Shown: positions 7,786 through 14,826 of the stretch, one piece after another
Position numbering within the stretch: the first letter of the stretch is position 1
Layout: each line of letters starts with the position of its first letter
From: Geodermatophilaceae bacterium
Lineage (GTDB): Bacteria; Actinomycetota; Actinomycetes; Mycobacteriales; Geodermatophilaceae
Length of the DNA: 15,977 nt
NCBI GenBank assembly: GCA_013811805.1
Contig: JACCUM010000331.1
Span: 1-15,977 of the forward strand
Direction of reading: 5' to 3'
Notes under the pieces: generated by a model
Told to the model about the DNA's origin: nothing
Database searches by the model: none
The model's input: only the letters and a program-made list of their open reading frames with translations
Made by a program: the position numbers and the translations under genes

Positions 7786-8552
7786 TGGGGATACTCGAAG
7801 GCAAGCGGTTACTGATCGCCGGGGTTCTCACCGAGGCCTCGATCGCGTACTCCGCGGCCCGAGTCGCCCAACAGGAGGGCGCTCAACTGGTGCTGTCCAA
7901 TTTCGGGCGAGCGCTCAAGCTCACCGAACGGATCGCCAAGCGGCTGCCCGAGCCCGCACCGGTGATCGAACTCGACGTCAGCAACGACGAGCACCTGGCC
8001 AGCCTTGCCGACCGGGTTGGTGAGCACCTCGACGGGCTCGACGGTGTCCTGCACTCAATCGGCTTTGCGCCGCAGAACGCGCTCGGTGACGCCTTCACCG
8101 AGACGCCGTGGAGTGATGTGGCGACGGCCGTGCAGATCTCCACGTGGTCCTTTGCCGCGTTGACGCATGCCTGCCGGCCGATGTTCGGGGAGAAGGCCTC
8201 GGTGGTCGGTCTCACCTTCGACGCAGCGCGAGCCTGGCCGGTGTACGGCTGGATGGGCGTGGCCAAGGCTGGTCTCGAGTCCACGGCGCGATATCTCGCC
8301 CGGGAACTCGGGCCAGACGGTATCCGGGTCAACCTCGTCGCCGCCGGTCCACTGCGGACGATGGCGATGAAATCGATCCCGGGGTCGGAACAGTTCGAGG
8401 AGGTGTGGGCCCAGCGTGCCCCACTCGGGTGGGACGTGAACGACAACGGCCCGGCCGGGAGGGCCTGTGCCGTCCTGCTGTCGGACTGGTTCAGCGCGAC
8501 TACGGGCGAGATCGTGCACGTCGATGGCGGTTACCACGCGATCGGCGCGTGA
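7785..8552 (+). CDS. fabI: Enoyl-ACP reductase, InhA-type FabI with a short substrate loop
   Basis: A 255-residue NADH-dependent enoyl-ACP reductase, performing the last reduction of each fatty-acid elongation cycle. It aligns with InhA from memory: GVLTEASIAY for the cofactor loop, F40 for InhA F41, HSIGF (S91 for InhA S94), and catalytic F145, Y154 and K161 within FDAARAWPVYGWMGVAK. RVNLVAAGPLRTMAM and APLGW follow. Between TMAM and the APLGW region it lacks about 10 residues that form the long substrate-binding loop of InhA, so the pocket is probably closer to ordinary FabI. ATG 7785 overlaps the fabG stop by one base, implying coupled translation. It is InhA by descent; fabI is the safer symbol. 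Confidence 0.94.
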   Translation: MGILEGKRLLIAGVLTEASIAYSAARVAQQEGAQLVLSNFGRALKLTERIAKRLPEPAPVIELDVSNDEHLASLADRVGEHLDGLDGVLHSIGFAPQNALGDAFTETPWSDVATAVQISTWSFAALTHACRPMFGEKASVVGLTFDAARAWPVYGWMGVAKAGLESTARYLARELGPDGIRVNLVAAGPLRTMAMKSIPGSEQFEEVWAQRAPLGWDVNDNGPAGRACAVLLSDWFSATTGEIVHVDGGYHAIGA

Positions 8553-8562
8553 CCAACCAGCC

Positions 8563-9594
8563 TTGTCTGACGACGACAAAGTTGGCGGGGACGATGACGT
8601 TGACGAAGGCAACGCCGTACTCCTGCTGTCCTTCGGCGGCCCGGAAGGGCCCGACGACGTGCTGCCGTTCCTGGAGAATGTGACTCGAGGACGGGGGATA
8701 CCGCGCCAACGGCTGACGGCAGTCGCGGCGCACTACCAGCACTTCGGCGGTGTGAGCCCGATCAACGAGCAGAACCGGCTGTTGCGCAAGGCAATCGAAG
8801 ACGAGATGTCCTCGCGCGGGCGACCGCTCCCGGTCTATTGGGGCAATCGCAACTGGGAGCCCTACGTCGAGGATGTGGTTGCTCGGATGGCCGCCGACGG
8901 GGTCAACCGGGCGGTCGCCTTCGCCACGTCGGCCTACTCCTCGGCCTCGGGCTGCCGGCAGTATCACGAGGACCTTGCCCGGGCTCGACAAGCAACCGGC
9001 CCGACGGCACCGGCGATCGAGAAGCTACCCCATTTCTTCGGCCACCCCGGGTTCGTCACTGCCAACGCTGACGCGTTGCGCGCGGCGCTGGCTCGGTTAC
9101 CGCCCGGCCTGGCAGAGCAGGCGCGGATCGTGGCCACCGCGCACAGCATCCCGATATCGATGGCCCGAGCCGCTGGGCCAGAGGGCGGCTTGTACGAACA
9201 ACAGCTCCGTGCCACCGCCCGCGCCGTTGTGGACGCGGTGCACCCGGGACGTCGGGTCGATCTTGTCTGGCAGAGCCGCAGCGGACCACCGGAAGTGCCC
9301 TGGCTGGAACCTGACATCAACGCTCATCTGTCTCGCCTGGCCGACCAGGGGATTCCGGCGGTCATCCTCTGCCCGATCGGGTTCGTCAGCGACCACATCG
9401 AAGTGCTGTGGGATCTGGACAACGAGGCCCGCGAGACGGCACGGGGGCACGGCCTGATCTTCGAGCGGGCCGCCACCGCTGGGACCCACCCTGCGTTCGT
9501 GGCGATGATCGGCGACCTGATCGTGCAAAGACTGGCCGGCCGACCACGACGGCTGGGTACCAGCTGCCCGAGCACCTGCTGTCTGGCGGCCTGA
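8563..9594 (+). CDS. hemH: Ferrochelatase (coproporphyrin type, probable [2Fe-2S] cluster)
   Basis: A 343-residue ferrochelatase that inserts Fe2+ into a porphyrin. Actinobacterial members act on coproporphyrin III (CpfC in the coproporphyrin-dependent pathway). Seen: LLLSFGGPEGPDDV, NVTRGRGIPRQR, HFGGVSPINEQNR, GNRNWEPYVED, catalytic H194 in TAHSIP, WQSRSGPPEVPWLEPD, and E280 in DHIEVLWDLD. Cysteines C131 and C335/C339/C340 (SCPSTCC at the C terminus) fit the iron-sulphur ligands known in actinobacterial ferrochelatases. The start is uncertain. TTG 8563, 10 nt after fabI, is the last possible start before the conserved core and gives a very acidic N terminus. ATG 8524 would overlap fabI by 29 nt. 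Neither has a clear ribosome-binding site. It is likely the third gene of the fabG operon. Confidence 0.93.
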   Translation: MSDDDKVGGDDDVDEGNAVLLLSFGGPEGPDDVLPFLENVTRGRGIPRQRLTAVAAHYQHFGGVSPINEQNRLLRKAIEDEMSSRGRPLPVYWGNRNWEPYVEDVVARMAADGVNRAVAFATSAYSSASGCRQYHEDLARARQATGPTAPAIEKLPHFFGHPGFVTANADALRAALARLPPGLAEQARIVATAHSIPISMARAAGPEGGLYEQQLRATARAVVDAVHPGRRVDLVWQSRSGPPEVPWLEPDINAHLSRLADQGIPAVILCPIGFVSDHIEVLWDLDNEARETARGHGLIFERAATAGTHPAFVAMIGDLIVQRLAGRPRRLGTSCPSTCCLAA

Positions 9595-9611
9595 CCGCTG
9601 CTGCTCAGCGG
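9595..9611. terminator. Small hairpin between convergent stops
   Basis: CCGCTG (9595-9600) and CAGCGG (9606-9611) form a perfect 6-bp stem with a 5-nt loop, directly after the hemH stop. It covers the stop codon of the reverse-strand gene. Symmetrical position suggests a bidirectional transcription end, but the stem is short and has no T-run. Confidence 0.3.
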
Positions 9612-10414
9612 GCGATGGTGCGGCGTACGGGGGTCGCGCTGTAGGCAGTCATCAGGGCTTCACGCACTGCAACGGACAACGGGCGCAGGGCCGCGTCGCG
9701 AGAAACCGCACCGTGGGCATTGAGGGCCCCGCCGGGAGCGGCGGTCCACGCCAGCTCGAGGATCGCCCCGAGCCGGGTAGCTCGGGTGGCCAGCGCAACA
9801 GCTGACGGCTCATGGTCGTGGGGGAGCGCGAGGAGCGGCTCACGACAGAGCAGCGATTCGACGCCTGGATTCCAGCGTGCGACGTCGAGTGCGGCAAGGA
9901 CGTCGGTGGCGTCGAGCACGGCATGTCGCAGCGCACCTTCGGCTTGGGAAACCGTCTGCTGTTCACCGGGCGTGGCATTGGCCGGCATCGCATCGGCCAG
10001 CTCCCAGGACAACCACACACGGTCAGCCGACGGGTCCGGATCGGGATTCGGGTCAGGAAGGAATGCCACACCGGGGGCGACGACGAGCTGACCGGCATGA
10101 GTCGCCGCCGCCGCGAGGCCCGGGCTGTCCGGCACCCCGCGGATGTCTCCTGGGACCGGGAGCACCAGGCGCAGCGGCCTACCGCCGGCCGATCGCAGGG
10201 TGCTGAGGGCCCACCCGACCGGTGCTGGCTCCGGTTGGTTGGACAGACCGCGAACCGTGCCGATACCGGCCTCGTGGATAGCCGCCAGGGCCGCGTCATA
10301 GGACACCGCTCCACGCAGCCAGGAGTTGGCCCACGCGGTCAAGGCACCGCCGCTGCGGAGGCGCGAACCGTCAGGCGAAGTCCGGAGCGTGCCAGGCTGG
10401 GGTGGATTCGGCAT
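9605..10414 (-). CDS. Conserved actinobacterial protein of unknown function (Rv1486c-like position)
   Basis: A 269-residue protein with no fold I can name. It has no signal peptide or membrane segment. It is rich in Ala, Leu and Pro, has an Asp/Pro-rich stretch (DPNPDPDP) in the middle, and ends TPVRRTIAR. Several alanine-rich helices are likely, for example GGALTAWANSWLRG near the N terminus. It is real by context: it lies on the reverse strand between hemH and the NfeD gene, exactly like M. tuberculosis Rv1486c. Its stop is 10 nt from the hemH stop, and a TACAGT element stands 6 nt before its ATG. The competing forward frames here are weak. Function is unknown; neighbourhood with haem synthesis and membrane-microdomain genes is only suggestive. 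Confidence 0.8.
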   Translation of the reverse strand: MPNPPQPGTLRTSPDGSRLRSGGALTAWANSWLRGAVSYDAALAAIHEAGIGTVRGLSNQPEPAPVGWALSTLRSAGGRPLRLVLPVPGDIRGVPDSPGLAAAATHAGQLVVAPGVAFLPDPNPDPDPSADRVWLSWELADAMPANATPGEQQTVSQAEGALRHAVLDATDVLAALDVARWNPGVESLLCREPLLALPHDHEPSAVALATRATRLGAILELAWTAAPGGALNAHGAVSRDAALRPLSVAVREALMTAYSATPVRRTIAR

Positions 10415-10420
10415 CGGTCG

Positions 10421-10426
10421 ACTGTA
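10421..10426 (-). promoter_or_regulatory. Candidate leaderless -10 element of the reverse-strand gene
   Basis: On the minus strand TACAGT ends exactly 6 nt before the ATG at 10414, fitting TANNNT placed for a transcript beginning at the start codon. No Shine-Dalgarno sequence is present. No clear -35 is seen. Confidence 0.4.
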
Positions 10427-10488
10427 GTAGCGCCGTCGGGGTTGACCTTGGACGCGCCGCGTGCCTCCTGCGGTGGTTGGATGTGCAC

Positions 10489-10926
10489 ATGTCGTCCTGG
10501 GTCATCTGGCTGATCGCGGCGGGGGTACTTGCCGGGGCTGAACTGCTCACGCTGGACTTCGTCCTCCTGATGCTCGCCGGCGGCGCTCTCGGTGGAATGG
10601 CAGTTGCTGTGGCCGGTCTCCCGGTCGGTCTCCAGCTCGCCGCCTTCGTCGTGGTGGCCCTCGGCCTCCTGGTCTTCGTCCGGCCGCTGGCCAAGCGGCA
10701 GCTGCTGTCTCGTACGCCGCAACAGATCGACGGCGCAGAAACCTATGTCGGGAAGGTCGCTGTCGTCACCCAACGCGTCGATCACATGGACGGCCGAATC
10801 CGGTTCGGCGCCGACGACTGGAGCGCGGTCTCGCAGTCCCGAGGCGAAACCTACGAGGTGGGCAGCACCGTCAGAGTCATGCAGATCCGTGGGGCCACCG
10901 CGATCGTCGCGGAATCACACGAGTAG
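10489..10926 (+). CDS. NfeD-like membrane protein
   Basis: A 145-residue protein with two to three membrane segments (about 4-22, 24-43 and 47-66) followed by a soluble OB-fold domain (about 83-142: YVGKVAVVTQRV, GRIRFGADDWSAVS, GSTVRVMQIRGATAIVAES). This is the short NfeD1b type without the ClpP-like protease domain. Such proteins pair with SPFH proteins, here encoded 24 nt downstream, and are thought to help organise membrane microdomains. ATG 10489 starts right before the first membrane segment. The frame stays open back to 10402, but that would add a non-homologous 29-residue leader overlapping the divergent gene. The start has no Shine-Dalgarno; TTGGAT six nt upstream is a poor -10 candidate. 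Equivalent to Rv1487. Confidence 0.88.
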   Translation: MSSWVIWLIAAGVLAGAELLTLDFVLLMLAGGALGGMAVAVAGLPVGLQLAAFVVVALGLLVFVRPLAKRQLLSRTPQQIDGAETYVGKVAVVTQRVDHMDGRIRFGADDWSAVSQSRGETYEVGSTVRVMQIRGATAIVAESHE

Positions 10927-10950
10927 TACGTCCCTGGGAGGGAACCCTTC

Positions 10951-12252
10951 GTGGAGTTGCTCATCGCACTGGCGGTCATCGCCATCTTCGTCATCATCGT
11001 CGTGGCGCGGAGCATCAAGATCGTTCCGCAGGCTCAGGCAGCTGTTGTGGAACGACTCGGCCGCTACAGCCGGACGCTGTCGCCGGGGCTCGCCCTTCTC
11101 GTGCCCTTCGTGGACCGGGTACGGGCCACCATCGACCTGCGTGAGCAAGTGATCTCCTTCCCGCCGCAGCCGGTGATCACCGCCGACAACCTGCAGGTCG
11201 GCATTGACACCGTCGTGTACTTCCAGGTCACCGAGCCGCGACTGGCCGTGTACGGCATCTCGAACTACATCCACGGCATGGAACAGCTGACCACCACGAC
11301 ACTTCGTAACGTGGTCGGCGGACTCAACCTCGAAGGCGCGCTGACCGGGCGGGACGGGATCAACTCCCAACTCCGTACGGTGCTCGACGGCACCACCGGT
11401 CCGTGGGGCCTGCGCGTGGCCAGGGTCGAGATCAAGGCGATCGAACCTCCGCTGTCCATCCAGGACTCGATGGAGAAGCAGATGCGCGCGGACCGGGACA
11501 AACGCGCCGTCATCCTGACCGCCGAAGGGCAGCGGGAGTCCTCGATCAAGATGGCCGAGGGCCAGAAGGTTGCGCAGATCCTGTCCGCCGAGGGGGAGAA
11601 GCAGGCGGCCATCCTCGGCGCCGAGGCCGAACGGCAGAGCCAGATCCTGCGCGCCGAGGGTGAACGTGCCGCCCAGTTCCTCACCGCACAGGGCCAGGCC
11701 AAGGCCATCGAGACGGTCTTCGAAGCGATCCACCGCGGCAAGCCCGACTCCGGGCTGCTCGCCTACCAGTACCTGCAGACACTCCCGCAGATCGCCCAGG
11801 GCGACGCGAACAAGGTGTGGATCGTGCCCAGTGAGTTCAGCCGGGCCCTGGATGGACTGGCCAAGGCCACCGGTGCCGAGACCGGAAAGTCCTGGATGGA
11901 CATCGAGCCCGGCGCCGGCGACGGGTCCGGCCCGGCAGCGCAGAAGATCGACACCGAGGGCTGGTTCGATTCCAACCTTCCGCCGGCAGCCGAGCAGCCC
12001 GAGGCGAAGTTCGAGTTGAGCGAGTCCATCGATCCCGGCATTCCCATCCCGCCGATGCGGCCGACTGCTCCTGGGCCGCCCGCGGGCGGGCGGGCGCCTG
12101 CGCCTCCTCCAGCACAGCAGCAGTCACCGCCACGCCCCCCACAACCGACCGGCTCGCCGGATGGTCAGTCCCGCGGCGCCGGGGCGCCGGGACAACCTCC
12201 CTACGACGCGCCGCAGTCCTGGCCGCCCCCCGGCCAGCCCGGTCAGCAGTAA
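10951..12252 (+). CDS. SPFH/band 7 protein (stomatin/QmcA-like) with a proline-rich tail
   Basis: A 433-residue membrane scaffold protein. One N-terminal membrane segment (2-19) is followed by the SPFH domain (about 22-180, starting SIKIVPQAQAAVVERLGRYS). A long charged helix (about 175-260) follows, with a repeating AEG(E/Q) pattern at 191, 202, 213, 224 and 235, an 11-residue period typical of flotillin/stomatin coiled coils. A conserved end, NKVWIVPSEFSRALDGL, comes next. After residue about 365 there is a disordered Pro/Gly/Gln-rich tail of about 70 residues. GGGAGGG lies 8 nt before the GTG start. With the NfeD protein it forms a microdomain pair as in Rv1487-Rv1488. SPFH proteins oligomerise in lipid rafts and regulate membrane proteases. 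The tail makes it longer than Rv1488, as I remember that protein. Confidence 0.92.
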   Translation: MELLIALAVIAIFVIIVVARSIKIVPQAQAAVVERLGRYSRTLSPGLALLVPFVDRVRATIDLREQVISFPPQPVITADNLQVGIDTVVYFQVTEPRLAVYGISNYIHGMEQLTTTTLRNVVGGLNLEGALTGRDGINSQLRTVLDGTTGPWGLRVARVEIKAIEPPLSIQDSMEKQMRADRDKRAVILTAEGQRESSIKMAEGQKVAQILSAEGEKQAAILGAEAERQSQILRAEGERAAQFLTAQGQAKAIETVFEAIHRGKPDSGLLAYQYLQTLPQIAQGDANKVWIVPSEFSRALDGLAKATGAETGKSWMDIEPGAGDGSGPAAQKIDTEGWFDSNLPPAAEQPEAKFELSESIDPGIPIPPMRPTAPGPPAGGRAPAPPPAQQQSPPRPPQPTGSPDGQSRGAGAPGQPPYDAPQSWPPPGQPGQQ

Positions 12253-12259
12253 CCTGCTG
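12244..12259 (+). other. Hairpin around the SPFH stop codon, directly before the Ku start
   Basis: CAGCAG (12244-12249) pairs with CTGCTG (12254-12259) across the loop TAAC, which contains the SPFH stop codon TAA. The stem ends 2 nt before the Ku ATG. In a read-through transcript this would fold right at the Ku start. It could attenuate translation or just be chance in CTG/CAG-rich codons. Confidence 0.4.
12250..12255 (+). promoter_or_regulatory. Candidate leaderless -10 element of the Ku gene
   Basis: TAACCT ends exactly 6 nt before the Ku ATG at 12262. Its first three bases are the SPFH stop codon. The Ku ATG has no Shine-Dalgarno sequence. No good -35 stands 16-18 nt upstream, so strength is uncertain. 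Confidence 0.4.
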
Positions 12260-12261
12260 CC

Positions 12262-13302
12262 ATGCGGTCCATCTGGCGCGGTGCGGTCTCCTTCGGCCTG
12301 GTCAGTATCGGCGTGAAGATGTACTCCGCGACCGAGGACAAGGACGTCCGCTTCCACCAGGTGCACCGCGAGGACGGGGGGCGGATCAAGTACAAGCGGG
12401 TCTGTTCCATCGATGGTGAAGAAGTGCCCTACGCCGATATCGCCAAGGGCTTCGAACTCCCCGACGGCCAGTTAGTGATCCTGACCGACGAGGACCTCGA
12501 GGACATGCCGCTGGGCACGAAACACTCGATCGACGTGATCGAGTTCGTTCCCGGTGACCAGATCGACCCGATCCTCTACGAGAAGACCTACTACCTCGAA
12601 CCGGACACCGGACCGGCCGTACGCCCGTACGTGCTGCTCCGTGAGGCACTGGAGAAGTCAGGGCGGATGGCGCTGACCAAGATCGCGATCCGGCAGCGAG
12701 AAGCCTTGGCCGCCATCCGGGTCCGTGACGGAGTGCTGGTGCTGCACACCATGCGCTGGCCGGACGAGATCCGGAACGCCGAATTCGGCTTCCTGGACGA
12801 GGACATCACCGTTCGCCCTCAGGAACTCAAGATGGCCGACTCGCTGATCGAGTCGATGGTCGCGGATTTCGATCCTGAAGAGTTCAGCGACGACTACCGC
12901 GAGGCGATGACCGCGCTGATCGAGAGCAAGCAGGCCGGCGGCGAGGTGCACACGCCGGAGCCGGAAGTCGAGGAGGACAGCGGCGGGCAGGTCGTCGATC
13001 TGATGAGCGCCCTGCGGGCCAGCGTCGCGCGCGCGAAAGGTGGTGCCGCACCGGTGAAGTCGGGGCCATCGAACCGGGGTAGGGGCGCCGACGACGTTGC
13101 CGACGCCGAGTCATCGCGACCGGCCAAGAAGGCGGCCAAGTCCGCCGCCAAGTCTGCGCCGAAGAAGACCGCTGCCAAGCAGACCACTGCCGGCAAAGCC
13201 ACTGCAGCGAAGAAGGCACCGGCCAAGAAGGCGGCCAAGGCTGCGAAGAAGGCGCCGGCGAAAAAGGCCGTGGCCAGCACCCAACGCCGGCGTTCGGCCT
13301 AG
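12262..13302 (+). CDS. ku: Ku protein of bacterial non-homologous end joining
   Basis: A 346-residue Ku homodimer subunit that encircles broken DNA ends and recruits LigD. The Ku core spans about 1-255: MRSIWRGAVSFGLVSIGVKM at the start, then FHQVHREDGGRIKYKRVC, KTYYLEPD, RPYVLLREAL, LHTMRWPDEIR and YREAMTALIESK. After an acidic linker (TPEPEVEEDS at 231-240) a basic tail from 287 to the end is made of repeated KKAAK/KKAPAKK units, like histone H1. Such lysine-rich tails in some bacterial Ku proteins add DNA binding and bridging, so the protein is longer than the 273-residue M. tuberculosis Ku. It lies 9 nt after the SPFH stop and 14 nt before the ligase gene. Identity is certain. Confidence 0.97.
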   Translation: MRSIWRGAVSFGLVSIGVKMYSATEDKDVRFHQVHREDGGRIKYKRVCSIDGEEVPYADIAKGFELPDGQLVILTDEDLEDMPLGTKHSIDVIEFVPGDQIDPILYEKTYYLEPDTGPAVRPYVLLREALEKSGRMALTKIAIRQREALAAIRVRDGVLVLHTMRWPDEIRNAEFGFLDEDITVRPQELKMADSLIESMVADFDPEEFSDDYREAMTALIESKQAGGEVHTPEPEVEEDSGGQVVDLMSALRASVARAKGGAAPVKSGPSNRGRGADDVADAESSRPAKKAAKSAAKSAPKKTAAKQTTAGKATAAKKAPAKKAAKAAKKAPAKKAVASTQRRRSA

Positions 13303-13316
13303 CCAGCCAGGCGCGG

Positions 13317-14771
13317 ATGCCCTCGCCGGATCGGCTGGCGACCTATCGCCGCAAACGGCGCGCCGACCGTACGCCGGAACCGATCCCGGACCGGCACGAC
13401 GATGCCGGCGAGCACGGATCGGTGTTCGTGATCCAGGAGCACCACGCGCGGCGACTGCACTGGGACCTTCGTCTGGAGCGCGACGGCGTGCTGGCCTCGT
13501 GGGCCGTTCCTCGCGGCCTGCCCGCTGTGCCCGGCGACTCCCGGCTGGCCGTGCACACCGAGGACCACCCGATGGAGTACCTCACTTTCCACGGCGAGAT
13601 CCCGGCGGGGGAGTACGGCGGGGGCACGATGACCGTCTACGACACCGGCACGTACGTGACCGAGAAGTGGGATGAGCGGCACGTCATCGTCGATCTGTCC
13701 GGGGATAAGATCACCGGTCGGTATGCGCTGTTCCCGGTCGAGGGTGACAGGCAGTGGAACATCCGCCGCCTGGATCCGCCCAGCGATCCGGACTACGTAG
13801 CGGTCCCGGACCGGATCGAGCCGATGATGGCCGTTCCGGGCGGACTTCCGTTCCATCGTGAGGACGCGACGTGGGCCTACGAGATGAAGTGGGATGGCGT
13901 TCGGGCGATCGGAACGGTCGAGGGAACCGCGCTCCGGTTGCGGTCCCGCAAGGGTGGCGACATCACCGCCAGCTATCCGGAACTGGGCGGATTGGGGATC
14001 GCCATGGGCGCCCTCGATGTGGTGCTGGACGGGGAGGTCGTGCGCCTGGGTGCCGATGGTCGGCCCGACTTCGGGGCCTTGCAGCATCGAATGCACGTTG
14101 CCGATGCAAGCCGGGCCCGGAAGCTGGCTGAATCCGCGCCGGTCACGTACCTGATCTTCGACCTGCTGTACGCCGCCGGCCGATCTGCGGTCGGACTGGC
14201 GTACGAGCAGCGTCGTGCCCTGCTCGCCGACGTCGTACCGGAAGGTCCGCGTTGGCAGGTGACGCCGTGGTGGTCGGGCGGCGGTGCGGACGTGCTGGCG
14301 GCGAGTCTGGAGTACCGACTCGAGGGCATCATCGCCAAGAAGCTGGATTCGACGTACCGGCCCGGACAGCGAAGTCCCTTGTGGCGCAAGGTCAAGAACG
14401 TTCGCGGGCAGTCGGGGGTGATCGGTGGGTGGCTCCCTGGTGCCGGTCGTCGGGCCGGCGGGTTGGGGTCGATCCTGCTCGGTCTGCCCGAGGGCGACGG
14501 CCTCCGGTTCATCGGAAGCGTGGGTACGGGTCTGACCGATCAGATGCTCGACGATCTGGGTCAGACGCTGCGCGGGCACAGCCGGCGGAGTTCGCCGTTC
14601 AACGAGGCGATCCCGCCCACGGCCGGCAAGAAGCCGCACTGGGTCGAACCGGTGCTCGTCGCCGAGGTGTCCTACGCCGAGTGGGGCTCAGCGGGTCGAT
14701 TGCGTCATCCGGTCTGGCGTGGTCTGCGGGACGACCTGAGCCCAGAAGACGTGGTGGACGAGTCGGAGTAG
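13317..14771 (+). CDS. ligD: LigD-type NHEJ protein: 3'-phosphoesterase plus ATP-dependent DNA ligase
   Basis: A 484-residue two-domain LigD that lacks the polymerase domain. The 3'-phosphoesterase domain (about 35-155) trims 3' ends. FVIQEHHARRLHWDLRLE at 37-54 and the later TEDHP carry H42, H48, D50, R52, H84 and Y88, which match the active-site residues known in Pseudomonas aeruginosa LigD. The ligase domain (about 165-475) has the nucleotidyl-lysine K191 in EMKWDG, LDGEVV at 237-242, FDLLY at 281-285, EGIIAKK at 336-342 and WRKVK at 356-360. A C-terminal OB fold ends RHPVWRGLRDD. It seals breaks bound by Ku. All key residues are intact, so it is not a broken gene. The start lies 14 nt after Ku, with weak GGCGCGG upstream; co-transcription with Ku is likely. 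Confidence 0.96.
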   Translation: MPSPDRLATYRRKRRADRTPEPIPDRHDDAGEHGSVFVIQEHHARRLHWDLRLERDGVLASWAVPRGLPAVPGDSRLAVHTEDHPMEYLTFHGEIPAGEYGGGTMTVYDTGTYVTEKWDERHVIVDLSGDKITGRYALFPVEGDRQWNIRRLDPPSDPDYVAVPDRIEPMMAVPGGLPFHREDATWAYEMKWDGVRAIGTVEGTALRLRSRKGGDITASYPELGGLGIAMGALDVVLDGEVVRLGADGRPDFGALQHRMHVADASRARKLAESAPVTYLIFDLLYAAGRSAVGLAYEQRRALLADVVPEGPRWQVTPWWSGGGADVLAASLEYRLEGIIAKKLDSTYRPGQRSPLWRKVKNVRGQSGVIGGWLPGAGRRAGGLGSILLGLPEGDGLRFIGSVGTGLTDQMLDDLGQTLRGHSRRSSPFNEAIPPTAGKKPHWVEPVLVAEVSYAEWGSAGRLRHPVWRGLRDDLSPEDVVDESE

Positions 14772-14826
14772 CCGGGCCCCATTCCAAATCGGAGTGCCCA
14801 CGAGCGATGACGGCACAATGCCGGTC

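Noticed and set aside
10442..10453. TTGACC/TTGGAC as -35 boxes for the NfeD gene
   Set aside because: No TANNNT stands 16-19 nt downstream of either; the nearest candidate TTGGAT (10477-10482) is at the wrong distance.
10402..10488. Longer NfeD start at 10402
   Set aside because: It overlaps the divergent gene and adds a polar leader before the first membrane segment; ATG 10489 fits the family.
13299..14639. 446-codon open frame on the minus strand across the ligase gene
   Set aside because: It is antisense to a ligase with all motifs intact; Arg/Pro/Gln-rich composition indicates a shadow frame.
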